Of a DNA stretch of 56,119 bases, positions 32,997 through 41,154 are shown in pieces. The DNA is taken from NCBI GenBank assembly GCA_007693435.1, contig REDO01000158.1, forward strand, positions 1 through 56,119, given 5' to 3'. The position numbers were made by a program, and so were the translations under genes. The notes under the pieces are model-generated. The model saw only the letters and a program-made list of their open reading frames with translations, ran no database searches and was not told where the DNA came from. How positions within the stretch are numbered: the stretch's first letter is position 1; the number at the start of each line of letters is the position of its first letter. Source of the DNA: Salinarimonadaceae bacterium (GTDB lineage: Bacteria > Pseudomonadota > Alphaproteobacteria > Rhizobiales > Beijerinckiaceae).

Positions 32997-33012
32997 GCGC
33001 AATAGAGCGCAC
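32997..33012 (+). repeat. GCGC repeat, copy 6
   Basis: GCGCAATAGAGCGCAC (one mismatch) ends 20 bases before the DnaN-like ATG. Confidence 0.55.
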
Positions 33013-33032
33013 CAGACAAGGAGACCACAACC

Positions 33033-34238
33033 ATGCAAGCTATCCAGACCGTCGAGACTGTCACCACGCTTTCCGCCCTCCTGCCGCGCGCCGAATTCCG
33101 TAGCGCCCTGGCGATCGTTTCCAAGGTCGCCGATAAGCGCCCGCGAATCCCGATCCTCTCTCATGTCTCGCTGCGCTGGGATGATGCGGGCATGTCGGCC
33201 TCGACCACGGACCTTGATCTTTACGTGACCGCGCGCATTCCAGGCGCTGCGTCTGACCGGGCTTTCAACGCCGTTCTGCCAGCGCACGCGCTGAAGGATA
33301 TGGAGACGCGAGCGCCGGCGACGGACCATGTTTCGATGGACATTCGCGGCCATGATGCGCCCGCCATCCTCGATTTTGAGGGCCTGCGCGCTTCCATGCC
33401 TGGGCTCGATCCGTCGGATCTTCCCTCCTACGAATTCGGCAAGGCTGGCGCTCGCGTCGAGATCAGCGCCGCCGATCTTCGCGACGCGCTCCAACGCGTC
33501 ATGTTCGCGGTTTCGAAAGAGGAGGTTCGTTACTACCTCAACGGCGTTTATATGCAGCCGGCACGCCGCGAGCGGGGAGCGGGCGGCCCCGTCGGGCTCC
33601 GATTCACGGCGACCGATGGTCATCGCCTCTCCAACATGTTCGTGGGCTGCGATCCAGGCGCCGTCCGCTGGAACCTCCGTAGGCAAGGCGGCGCCGTCGC
33701 GCAGGGCGTGATCATTCCGCTAAAGGCTGCGGCTTTCGCCCTCTCGCTCCTGAAGGCCAAAACAGCGCCGGAGACGGTTTCTATGCGCCTGAATGCGCGT
33801 TTCATCGAAATCAAAATCGGGCTTGTCGATATCGTATCGAAAACCATCGACGGGACGTTTCCCGATTACGCGCGCGTCGTCCCCGTCAGCAATCCGCACC
33901 GGATGGTGATCGGGACGGAGCCGTTGGCGCGAGCGATCGAAGCCGTCTCCTGCATTTCGTCGGAGCGCGGCCGCGCGGTCAAGATGAGCCTCTCCAGAGA
34001 CTCGCTCCGCTTGACGGTGAACAATCCCGAGATGGGCGCGACCGAAATGGACGTCGCATGCGCCTACGATGGCCCGCCCATGTCGATCGGCTTCAATGCA
34101 AAATATGTCCTCGACATCCTCGGCTCCCTCGCATCGGAGACGGTCGCGATCGACTTGGCGGACCATATGAGCCCGGCGCTGATCACGGACCCGGCGACGC
34201 CTGGCGCGAAGTGCGTCCTCATGCCGCTGCGCATCTAG
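33033..34238 (+). CDS. dnaN: DNA polymerase III beta-clamp homologue (DnaN-like)
   Basis: This is a 401-residue protein with the clamp pattern: early LLPRAEFRSALAIVSKVADKR, PILSHVSLRW, a central DGHRLS and YARVVP and a final VLMPLRI, which corresponds to the C-terminal MPMRL of bacterial clamps. The ring tethers polymerase, ligase and other partners on DNA. An extra 35 residues relative to the usual 366 are spread in loops. It is followed by a ligase, a natural partner. A phage clamp would redirect host replisome traffic to phage DNA. Confidence 0.85.
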   Translation: MQAIQTVETVTTLSALLPRAEFRSALAIVSKVADKRPRIPILSHVSLRWDDAGMSASTTDLDLYVTARIPGAASDRAFNAVLPAHALKDMETRAPATDHVSMDIRGHDAPAILDFEGLRASMPGLDPSDLPSYEFGKAGARVEISAADLRDALQRVMFAVSKEEVRYYLNGVYMQPARRERGAGGPVGLRFTATDGHRLSNMFVGCDPGAVRWNLRRQGGAVAQGVIIPLKAAAFALSLLKAKTAPETVSMRLNARFIEIKIGLVDIVSKTIDGTFPDYARVVPVSNPHRMVIGTEPLARAIEAVSCISSERGRAVKMSLSRDSLRLTVNNPEMGATEMDVACAYDGPPMSIGFNAKYVLDILGSLASETVAIDLADHMSPALITDPATPGAKCVLMPLRI

Positions 34239-34377
34239 GGCGCCATGGGGAGGCGCTTTGCGCGTCTCCCTTCCCTGCCCGCGCAGAGCGCCCTATGGCC
34301 GTCACGCGCCACGGGAGGGCTTGCACGGGCCAAATTCCCGGCGACCATCGGGACACGAAACACGAAAGGGGAAGCGC
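34239..34377. other. short spacer with imperfect hairpin after the clamp gene
   Basis: GGGAGGCGC and GCGCGTCTCCC (about 34250-34270) can pair with a two-base bulge and a TTT loop, followed by TTCCC. It may attenuate transcription, but the T-run is too short to call a terminator. Confidence 0.3.
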
Positions 34378-34638
34378 ATGCCTCGTCGCTGGGATTACAG
34401 GCGGATGACGCCTGACGAATTGTCGACCGCTCTCGACCGCCTCGACATGACTGCCGACGAGCTGGCGAAGCACGTCGGGAGCGCCCGGGAGCGGGTTATC
34501 CGGTGCCTCAAGGGGCAAGAAGACATTCCGCCGTCCACGTTCCTCCTGTGTCGCCTCTGGCTCGACGTGCCTGGCGCGCTGGAGCTGACGCGGGACCATA
34601 CCGACCATTTCGCCACACGGCGCACAGAGGAGAATTGA
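34378..34638 (+). CDS. small helix-turn-helix protein
   Basis: This is an 86-residue protein. Its central part (MTADELAKHVGSARERVIRCLKGQEDIPPST) is an XRE-like helix-turn-helix without an effector domain. A GAAAGGGG sequence precedes the ATG. It could be a local regulator of the ligase-HerA genes. The call rests on pattern only. Confidence 0.6.
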   Translation: MPRRWDYRRMTPDELSTALDRLDMTADELAKHVGSARERVIRCLKGQEDIPPSTFLLCRLWLDVPGALELTRDHTDHFATRRTEEN

Positions 34639-34641
34639 ATC

Positions 34642-35757
34642 ATGATGGACTTTATCGACGACGACACGCTTTCGCCCGAAACGACCACGTCCGATCCGAT
34701 CTACAAGCGCGACAGCGCCGGCAAGATCCGGACCTGGGCTTACGAGATCCGCGGCGCGCAGTGGCGGACAATCGCCGGCCTGCTCGACGGGAGCCCCGTC
34801 GTCTCCGGTTGGACGACGTGCACGGCGCGGTCGCAGGAGACCGACGAACTACAGGCGCGATTCGAGGCGGAAGCCGAGAGGGCGAAGAAGCTCGCCCGCG
34901 ACTACCGCTCGAGCCTCGATCTGGTCGACGTCCCCCGGGCCTCCACGATCCGGCCGATGCTGGCGCAGAAATACGAGACGTTCCCGGGGCCGTGCTACTC
35001 GCAACCGAAGCTCGACGGCGTCCGCTGCATCGCGACCGCAACCGGCCTCTGGACTCGGCAGGGGAAGGCGATCACGGCATGCCCGCACATCGAGGACGCG
35101 CTCGCGCCGATCTTCGCGCGCCATCCGGAGGCGATCTTTGACGGGGAACTCTACAACCACGCCATGAAGGACGATTTCAATGCGATCGTCAGCCTGGTCC
35201 GCAAGACGAAATCGGCGGATGACGATATCCGCGAGGCCGCCCGCCTGGTGCAATTCCACGTCTACGACATGCCGAGCGCGGAGAGATTCGGGGCTCGCGT
35301 CGCATACCTCTTTGAACTGCTGAGCGCGATCAAGAATCGGTCGCTGCTGTTGGTCGATACCGATGGCGTTCGCGACGGCGCGGATCTCGATCGGCTCTAT
35401 GGCGAGTATCTCGAAGATGGCTATGAGGGACAGATGGTCCGCCTCGATGGCCCCTATGAGGAGAAGCGCTCCAAGCTGCTCCTGAAGCGCAAGGAATTCC
35501 AGGATGCGGAGTATCCGCTCCTGCGCATCGAGGAGGGCGCCGGCAATTGGTCCGGATACGCCAAGCGCGCCGTGCTCGCGCTCCCCGACGGGCGCGAATT
35601 CGGCGCCGGCATCAAGGGCAATCAGGAATTCTGTCGCGCCCTCCTCCATGACGACAACGGCCATACTCACGCGACGGTGCGCTTCTTCGCCCTCACGCCT
35701 GATGGGGTGCCGCGCTTCCCCGTCGCTGTCGATTTCTTTTCAGGCGATCGCGGCTGA
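34642..35757 (+). CDS. ATP-dependent DNA ligase
   Basis: This is a 371-residue protein. The catalytic core starts with PKLDGVR, giving Lys123 as the adenylated residue, followed by motif III FDGELY, motif IV EGQMVR and motif V KRSKLLLKRK. A C-terminal OB-fold region follows (GAGIKGNQEF). The first 90 residues include a WGR-like segment (KIRTWAYEIRGAQWRTIAG) seen in some phage ligases. It seals nicks in phage DNA. The alternative start is the second ATG at 34645. It follows the helix-turn-helix gene by three bases. Confidence 0.9.
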   Translation: MMDFIDDDTLSPETTTSDPIYKRDSAGKIRTWAYEIRGAQWRTIAGLLDGSPVVSGWTTCTARSQETDELQARFEAEAERAKKLARDYRSSLDLVDVPRASTIRPMLAQKYETFPGPCYSQPKLDGVRCIATATGLWTRQGKAITACPHIEDALAPIFARHPEAIFDGELYNHAMKDDFNAIVSLVRKTKSADDDIREAARLVQFHVYDMPSAERFGARVAYLFELLSAIKNRSLLLVDTDGVRDGADLDRLYGEYLEDGYEGQMVRLDGPYEEKRSKLLLKRKEFQDAEYPLLRIEEGAGNWSGYAKRAVLALPDGREFGAGIKGNQEFCRALLHDDNGHTHATVRFFALTPDGVPRFPVAVDFFSGDRG

Positions 35758-35782
35758 TCGCGCCGAACAGGAGGATCGAACC

Positions 35783-35995
35783 ATGGCAAAGGAATTCGCT
35801 TTCGACGTGAAACTGTGGGCCGTCGTGCGCTGCACGGCGCCAGACGAGGCGACCGCCCGCACGTTCGTGCGAGAGGCCGTCGACTGTCTCGACATCGGCA
35901 CCGTGATCGAGCGCGACGGGTGCAATCTCACGCTGACGGAAGCGAGCGCCGAGGGCGATCTCGATCTCGTCGAGATTGACGGCGAGGCCGTATGA
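35783..35995 (+). CDS. small hypothetical protein upstream of the HerA-like gene
   Basis: This is a 70-residue acidic protein (MAKEFAFDVKLWAVVRCTA). An AGGAGG site lies before the ATG and its stop overlaps the start of the HerA-like gene (ATGATG). No family recognised. Confidence 0.6.
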   Translation: MAKEFAFDVKLWAVVRCTAPDEATARTFVREAVDCLDIGTVIERDGCNLTLTEASAEGDLDLVEIDGEAV

Positions 35996-37440
35996 TGGCG
36001 GGCACGATCGACATCGGGCAGACCGGCGACGGACGGCGCGTGTCGCTGCAACTCCGCTTCGCGAACCGCCACGGGCTCATCACCGGCGCGACCGGCATGG
36101 GCAAGACTGTGACGCTCCAGCGCATCGCGGAAGGCTTCTCGCGCGCCGGCGTGCCGGTCTTCGCGGCCGACGTGAAGGGCGACCTCTCCGGCATCGCTGC
36201 GGCCGGCGATCCCGATGGCAAGGCTGCGGCGCGAGCCCGCGAGCTGGGCGAGCCGTTCACGCCGGCCGCTTTCCCGGTTCGCCTCTGGGACGTCTTCCGT
36301 CGCGACGGGCTCCCGGTGCAGACGAGCGTCGACCGTATGGGCGCGCTGATCATCGCTCGGATGCTCCAGCTCAACCAGGTCCAGGAGGGCGCGCTGTCGA
36401 TCGCCTTCAAGCGCACGCATGACGATGGATCCGCGTTCCTCGGGCTAGACGATCTCCGCTGGGAACTCCACGACATGCTCGAGATGCGCGCCGAGGTTTC
36501 GCAGCAATACGGAAACGTCACGGCATCGTCGCTCACGACGGTCCAGCGCGAGATTCTCGCGCTCGAGAGCCAAGGCGCGAACATGCTCTTCGCCGAGCCC
36601 GGGCTCGACATCATGGACTTCCTCCAGGTCGCCCCGGATGGTCGAGGGATCGTCAATTTGCTCCATGCCGACGGGCTGATGGAGTCCCCGCGCGCCTATG
36701 CCTGCCTCCTGCTATGGCTGCTCACCGAGCTATTCCGCGTGCTTCCGGAGGCCGGCGATCTCGACAAGCCGAAGCTCGTCTTCTTCTTCGACGAGGCGCA
36801 TCTCCTGTTCTCCGACGCTCCGAAGAAGTTGCTCCAGACGATCGAGCGCGTTGTCAGGCTCGTGCGCTCGAAGGGCGTCGGCGTCTACTTCGTGACGCAG
36901 AGCCCGCAGGACGTGCCCGACGTCGTTCTCGCGCAGCTCGGCAACCGCATCCAGCACGCGCTTCGCGCTTACACGGCCAAGGATCAGAAAATGGTCAAGG
37001 CCGCCGCCAAGGCTTTCCGCACGAACCCGGACGTCGACGCCGTCAATGCGATCACGAGCATGGGCACCGGCGAGGGTTTGGTCTCCTGCCTCGTCGACGA
37101 CGGCGTGCCGGCGATGGTCGAGCGCGTCAAGATCCTGCCGCCCTCCGCGCAGATCGGGCCAATCTCCGAAATCGAGCGCGAGGCGATCATACTCCGCGAT
37201 CCCCTGCGCCACAAATACCAGTCGGCCGAAGGCGAGCACGCGATGGGGCAGGCTTTCATCCGGCGCATCCGCACCGAGCGGGGCCTTCCGGTGCCGGACG
37301 AAGATCTCCCCTATGACGATAGTGTCGTCGACGAAGCGCTCGCGCATCTCCAGGCCGCGCCGAGTCGCCAGCCACTATCGACGCGTGCATGGTTGCTAAT
37401 CCTGGCTGCGTCGGCTTTCATATGGGGGGCTTTTCTTTAG
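35992..37440 (+). CDS. HerA-like P-loop ATPase (DUF853 type) with C-terminal membrane anchor
   Basis: This is a 482-residue protein. The Walker A motif is GATGMGKT (32-39) and the Walker B is LVFFFDEAHLLF near residue 265. The sensor-like segment YFVTQSPQDVPDVVLAQLGNR and a C-terminal SAEGEHAMGQAF are typical of the DUF853/YjgR branch of the FtsK-HerA superfamily, ring ATPases that pump DNA. Unusually, the last 17 residues (AWLLILAASAFIWGAFL) form a membrane helix. A small two-span membrane protein gene follows at 23 bases. No NurA-like nuclease is adjacent. It could move or exclude DNA at the membrane; a role in defence or superinfection exclusion is inferred, not shown. Confidence 0.82.
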   Translation: MMAGTIDIGQTGDGRRVSLQLRFANRHGLITGATGMGKTVTLQRIAEGFSRAGVPVFAADVKGDLSGIAAAGDPDGKAAARARELGEPFTPAAFPVRLWDVFRRDGLPVQTSVDRMGALIIARMLQLNQVQEGALSIAFKRTHDDGSAFLGLDDLRWELHDMLEMRAEVSQQYGNVTASSLTTVQREILALESQGANMLFAEPGLDIMDFLQVAPDGRGIVNLLHADGLMESPRAYACLLLWLLTELFRVLPEAGDLDKPKLVFFFDEAHLLFSDAPKKLLQTIERVVRLVRSKGVGVYFVTQSPQDVPDVVLAQLGNRIQHALRAYTAKDQKMVKAAAKAFRTNPDVDAVNAITSMGTGEGLVSCLVDDGVPAMVERVKILPPSAQIGPISEIEREAIILRDPLRHKYQSAEGEHAMGQAFIRRIRTERGLPVPDEDLPYDDSVVDEALAHLQAAPSRQPLSTRAWLLILAASAFIWGAFL

Positions 37441-37463
37441 CCCGCCGATGGAAGGAGGCGCGC

Positions 37464-37664
37464 ATGGGCGCAATCATCGCCGCGATCGCCGTGGTTCTCA
37501 TAGTCGTCTTCGCGGGCAGGATCGTGCTGCGCTGGACGCTGCCGGCGGAAACCGTCGCCTCCATTGAGACCACAACCGACGGCATCGGGAAGCTCTTGTT
37601 CCAGGGCTTGATCGTCGTCATCGCCGCGTGGGCGCTTTACTGGATCGTGCCCGCATATTTCTGA
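37464..37664 (+). CDS. small two-span membrane protein, partner of the HerA-like ATPase?
   Basis: This is a 66-residue protein with two hydrophobic segments (IIAAIAVVLIVVFAGRIVL and LIVVIAAWALYWIV) separated by a short hydrophilic loop. GGAGGCGC lies before the ATG. Its close spacing to the HerA-like gene suggests a shared function in the inner membrane. Its 3' end overlaps a convergent gene by 47 bases. Confidence 0.6.
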   Translation: MGAIIAAIAVVLIVVFAGRIVLRWTLPAETVASIETTTDGIGKLLFQGLIVVIAAWALYWIVPAYF

Positions 37665-37899
37665 GGCGAGCGCAGCCTGAGCAGCCGCAGTGACCGGCCT
37701 CGTCGACATCCGGCGCGTTGTGCTTCCGGCAATCCTGCGTCCAGTCGCCAGAGGCGAAGATCACCACGTCGTCCGGGCCGATTTCGCGCCGCGCTCTTTC
37801 ATCCCACCAGCGATGGATCACACGCGGGCCGCCCCAAATCCGATAAGCGCTCCAGTATCGATCATCCCGGAATCCGACGTAGTGGATGGCGCGGGTCAT
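37618..37899 (-). CDS. phage hypothetical protein, last of the replication operon
   Basis: This is a 93-residue protein (MTRAIHYVGFRDDRYWSAYRI) with RREIGPDDVVIFASGD and a cysteine cluster (HCGCSGCARL). The opening is common in alphaproteobacterial prophage proteins of unknown role. Its ATG immediately follows the stop of the preceding gene. Confidence 0.62.
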   Translation of the reverse strand: MTRAIHYVGFRDDRYWSAYRIWGGPRVIHRWWDERARREIGPDDVVIFASGDWTQDCRKHNAPDVDEAGHCGCSGCARLRNMRARSSKAPTRR

Positions 37900-38121
37900 T
37901 CAGGAAGGCAGCGACGCCCAATCCGCGCCGGGCGTAGCAGCGAGGCTGTCCATGAGCCTGAAGGAAGCGGTGTCGAACCACCCCACGCCCCGGCTGCCGA
38001 TGCCGGGCGGACACCATGCGACAACGACGGGAATCATGGGGTGACCCACATCATTCCGTCCGCGCAACAGAATCCACGTCCCGTCCTTCGGTGCTGCGGC
38101 CATTGGCTGCCAAACATTCAT
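37900..38121 (-). CDS. DUF551-like small protein
   Basis: This is a 73-residue protein. MNVWQPMAAAPKDGTWILL is the hallmark opening of the DUF551-type family of phage proteins, and WASLPS is its usual end. A GTG start at 38139 is also possible, overlapping the preceding gene. Confidence 0.65.
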   Translation of the reverse strand: MNVWQPMAAAPKDGTWILLRGRNDVGHPMIPVVVAWCPPGIGSRGVGWFDTASFRLMDSLAATPGADWASLPS

Positions 38122-38132
38122 CTCGCCATTAT

Positions 38133-38660
38133 TCACCACGGCTCGACCCTTTCCCGGTTCAACTGCTCCGCTATGATCCGCGCCGCCCTGTCACGACGCT
38201 CCCGGAGCGTACTGTAGGCCCATCCGCGCCGCTTGCAGAGCGTCCGCCCCTTGATCCGCATCGCCTGGGCCAGCGCCCAAGCCTGTAGCACGACGCGCAG
38301 GTTGTGGTCATCCGCGAGCAGTCGCATCGGCCAGTGCAGCGCGGCCTCGGCCTGCTGAATCTCGATCGATGTCCGCTGGATCCTCACCCGCATGCGGCCG
38401 ACCGTGTTCGATCCGGTGCGCCGCTGCTCCCAGAGATCCGCGGCCTCGGCAGGAAAGGCCGGCCAATAGGATCCGGCGCCGCGAGGCCCTTCCCGGCCGA
38501 CGGTGTCGAGGAGCACCCTGTAGCCCTGCACGAGCGCAGTCCGGACGCTGGCGATATCCCAGACGTCGCCTGCCTCGCTCTCCAGCGCCTCGTCGAGATC
38601 CTCGTCGAGATCGTGGTCGCCCAGCGTGTTGTATTGATCCGCAATCCTGCCAGCCCGCAT
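38133..38660 (-). CDS. DUF6362-like protein with C-terminal helix-turn-helix
   Basis: This is a 175-residue protein. The end (VLQAWALAQAMRIKGRTLCKRRGWAYSTLRERRD, in parts) looks like a helix-turn-helix, as in the DUF6362 phage family; the start (MRAGRIADQYNTLG) is acidic. It follows the preceding gene by two bases. Confidence 0.6.
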   Translation of the reverse strand: MRAGRIADQYNTLGDHDLDEDLDEALESEAGDVWDIASVRTALVQGYRVLLDTVGREGPRGAGSYWPAFPAEAADLWEQRRTGSNTVGRMRVRIQRTSIEIQQAEAALHWPMRLLADDHNLRVVLQAWALAQAMRIKGRTLCKRRGWAYSTLRERRDRAARIIAEQLNRERVEPW

Positions 38661-38662
38661 CT

Positions 38663-39040
38663 TCAATTCCCCTCGTCCACAATCGCTTTGTAGAGGTCGC
38701 CACGAGCGGCGGCTTCCGCAACCTTCCCGATCCACTCCGCAGGCGTGAGACCTTGCTTCTCGGCTGCCCTGGAGACGACTGCCGCCCCGTTAGCGGACAT
38801 CAGGCACGGCATCCACCGTCGGCGCCGGCGCTTCCTGTCGAGGATCGGGATGCCCCATTGCGCCCACCTGACACGGATCATGCCCGCCGTGGTTCCGTCG
38901 GCGAGGATGTCGGCGATCTCCTGCGACGTCCGGCCCTCGCAAGTCAGGTATCCAACGATAGCGCACTTCCGCGTCGACCATTCGGCCTTGAAGTCGCCGG
39001 CACCGCGCCGCTTGGACTGAAATTTCGGTTTCAGCGGCAT
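38663..39040 (-). CDS. GcrA-like DNA-binding protein
   Basis: This is a 125-residue basic protein. EWSTRKCAIVGYLTCEGRTSQEIADIL followed by a GIPILDRKRRRRRW stretch resembles the N-terminal helix-turn-helix of GcrA-type alphaproteobacterial regulators. The first codon overlaps the DnaB stop by one base. GcrA senses methylated GANTC sites in hosts; this phage also carries two methyltransferases, a possible link. Confidence 0.5.
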   Translation of the reverse strand: MPLKPKFQSKRRGAGDFKAEWSTRKCAIVGYLTCEGRTSQEIADILADGTTAGMIRVRWAQWGIPILDRKRRRRRWMPCLMSANGAAVVSRAAEKQGLTPAEWIGKVAEAAARGDLYKAIVDEGN

Positions 39041-40860
39041 CAGTCATCCTCCAAGACCATCTCGGGGAGCCAGACGAACGGCGCCTCCTTCGTGCCGGTC
39101 CAAAAGGCGATCTCTTTCGCGCGCAGGGTTTTCATTGCCTCGCGGAATCGCTTCTCGATTTCCTCGGGTGTAGCCTCCGGGCCGAGAGCCTCGCGGCCAA
39201 AAACTTCACGCGCCTTTTCCACGGTGATGACGCGAGCGCGCTTTTTCAGATTGCGGTCGGCCTCCCTCATTTCCTCGGTGGCGATCGTCGAGCCGGTCAG
39301 GCTGAGGTGCTTGAGCACGCCGTAGGCGATCGTCGCCTCTTTCGGGAGGGAGATTCTTTCCTTCCGCGGCGCGCGCTGATCGCTGAGAACCTCGTAGTCG
39401 TCGCGGGGCTCCGGCTCCGAGGTGAACCGCATCATCTGGCCGATGAAGCCGAGCATCACCGTGCCCGATCGGCCGTGGCGGTTTTTGGCGACGATCGCCT
39501 CGGCGACGCCGGCCGCATTGTGCATCGCGCGCTTCCAGTTCTCGTGCGCCTCCGTGCCCTGTTGCTTCGGCTCGCGATCCTTGAGGTAATACTCTTCGCG
39601 GTAGATGAAAATCACGACATCGGCGTCTTGCTCGATCGACCCCGACTCGCGCAAGTCCGACAGCATCGGGCGCCGGTCGTCCCTCTTGTCGACATCGCGA
39701 GAAACCTGAGAGAGAGCGATCACCACGATGCCCAACTCCTTAGCGAGCTCTTTCAGCCCCGCTGTGATCTCCGAAACCTCGTTGTGCCGCTGATTGTTGT
39801 GCTTGCCGGACCCGGAAAGGAGTTGGAGATAATCGACGATCAGCACCTCGAGCCCATATCGCCGTTTCAGAGACCGGGCCCGCATTTTGATTTGCGAAAT
39901 GCTGAGGCCGCCCGTGGCGTCGATCTGGATCGGCAGCCGCCGGAGCGCGTGCCTGGCCTCCACAAATCGCGAGAATTCTTCTTCGGTCGCGATCCCGCGC
40001 CGGATCTTCCATTGCGGGACGTCGGAGATGTCGCAGAGGATTCTCTGGACCTGCTGCTCCGACGACATCTCGAGCGAGGCGATCGCCGCGACGCCCGTCT
40101 TCTCTCCATCATCACGGCGAGACTGCAGATCGAGCGCGATCGCATAGGCGATGTTGGTCGCGAGCGCGCTCTTGCCGGCGCCGGGGCGGCCGGCGATCAC
40201 AATGAGATCGGACGCCTGCATGCCGCCGAGCATCTTGTCGAGGCTCTCCAGACCCGTCGAGAACCCGACCAGCTTCGAGCCGCTCCGCTGGTATGCCTCC
40301 TGCGCCTGCGCGATCGCGCGCTCGCTGATTCGGTCGAAGCCTTCGAAGTCGTTGGCCGCAACCTTACCGGCGATCGCCGGGCGCAGCTCCTCGAGATCCG
40401 CCTCGAGCGTCGCGAAGATCGTGGCGGCCGTCTCTTCCACGGGGGAGTCGTAGGCGATGGTCCGGATGCCGTCGGCGACACCGATCAAGCGGCGCCGCAG
40501 AGCCAGGTCGCGCACAGTCCGCGCATAGTCCGGGGCGTTGCCGAACGTCGTGGCTTCCGCGGCCAACCGGGCGAGATAGCCCGAAACCGTGTTTCCACCT
40601 CCGAGATCGGTGTCGCCAAGGTAGGTCTTGATCGTGACCGGCGTCGCCGCCTGCCCCTTCTGCACCTGCGCGGTGATGATGGCCCAGATCCGCCGGTGCA
40701 GATCTTCAAAGAAATCGCCTTCCGAAACGATATCCATCACCTTGCCGAAGACGTCGTTTCGGATCAGCACGGCGCCAATGAGCGCCTGCTCCGCCTCCAG
40801 ATTGTAGGGGACGGGCCTTTCGCTCCGCTCTTCGTCGACAACGCGCAAGGGAGCCGCCAT
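39040..40860 (-). CDS. dnaB: replicative DNA helicase DnaB
   Basis: This is a 606-residue protein. The N-terminal domain has NLEAEQALIGAVLI. The RecA-like domain has Walker A AGRPGAGKSALA near residue 220, Walker B VLIVDYLQLLSG, and the DnaB motif LRESGSIEQDADVV. A C-terminal extension of about 100 residues (from PKEATIAYGV) is absent from host DnaB and may take the place of a loader contact. No separate loader gene is obvious. The start at 40860 is the ATG before MAAPLRVVD. Confidence 0.93.
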   Translation of the reverse strand: MAAPLRVVDEERSERPVPYNLEAEQALIGAVLIRNDVFGKVMDIVSEGDFFEDLHRRIWAIITAQVQKGQAATPVTIKTYLGDTDLGGGNTVSGYLARLAAEATTFGNAPDYARTVRDLALRRRLIGVADGIRTIAYDSPVEETAATIFATLEADLEELRPAIAGKVAANDFEGFDRISERAIAQAQEAYQRSGSKLVGFSTGLESLDKMLGGMQASDLIVIAGRPGAGKSALATNIAYAIALDLQSRRDDGEKTGVAAIASLEMSSEQQVQRILCDISDVPQWKIRRGIATEEEFSRFVEARHALRRLPIQIDATGGLSISQIKMRARSLKRRYGLEVLIVDYLQLLSGSGKHNNQRHNEVSEITAGLKELAKELGIVVIALSQVSRDVDKRDDRRPMLSDLRESGSIEQDADVVIFIYREEYYLKDREPKQQGTEAHENWKRAMHNAAGVAEAIVAKNRHGRSGTVMLGFIGQMMRFTSEPEPRDDYEVLSDQRAPRKERISLPKEATIAYGVLKHLSLTGSTIATEEMREADRNLKKRARVITVEKAREVFGREALGPEATPEEIEKRFREAMKTLRAKEIAFWTGTKEAPFVWLPEMVLEDD

Positions 40861-40865
40861 CTGCC

Positions 40866-41120
40866 TCACCCGGCCTTTGTGACGACGTATTCGAAACCAA
40901 GCGGGTGCCGGCGCTGGCTGAGCCGCACCCGGTCTTTCTCCGCATGGCCGAGAATCGTAGACGCCAAGAGATCGAGCTCCGGGCACTCGAGCCGGTCATT
41001 CGCCAGCGAGCCCGCATGGTAGACGATGCTCTCGCCCGGCTTCGCGGGGACGAACCACTCATGAAATGCGTTGAGGGAGATCTTCGGGAGGGTGGTGACC
41101 AAAACGGTAGGCTCAGACAT
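40866..41120 (-). CDS. small hypothetical protein upstream of dnaB
   Basis: This is an 84-residue protein (MSEPTVLVTTLPKISLNAF) with a C-terminal RLSQRRHPLGFEYVVTKAG. GAGAG precedes the ATG. No family recognised; it may be a helicase accessory. Confidence 0.58.
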   Translation of the reverse strand: MSEPTVLVTTLPKISLNAFHEWFVPAKPGESIVYHAGSLANDRLECPELDLLASTILGHAEKDRVRLSQRRHPLGFEYVVTKAG

Positions 41121-41154
41121 TTTCTCTCGCCTTTTCAATAAGCTGAGGTGGTGA

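Noticed and set aside
28941-33012. CRISPR array
   Set aside because: The 16-base repeats are unevenly spaced by hundreds of bases with genes between them; no cas genes are present.
39307-41022. 571-codon open frame on the plus strand
   Set aside because: Antisense to dnaB; no start signal and no recognisable protein features.
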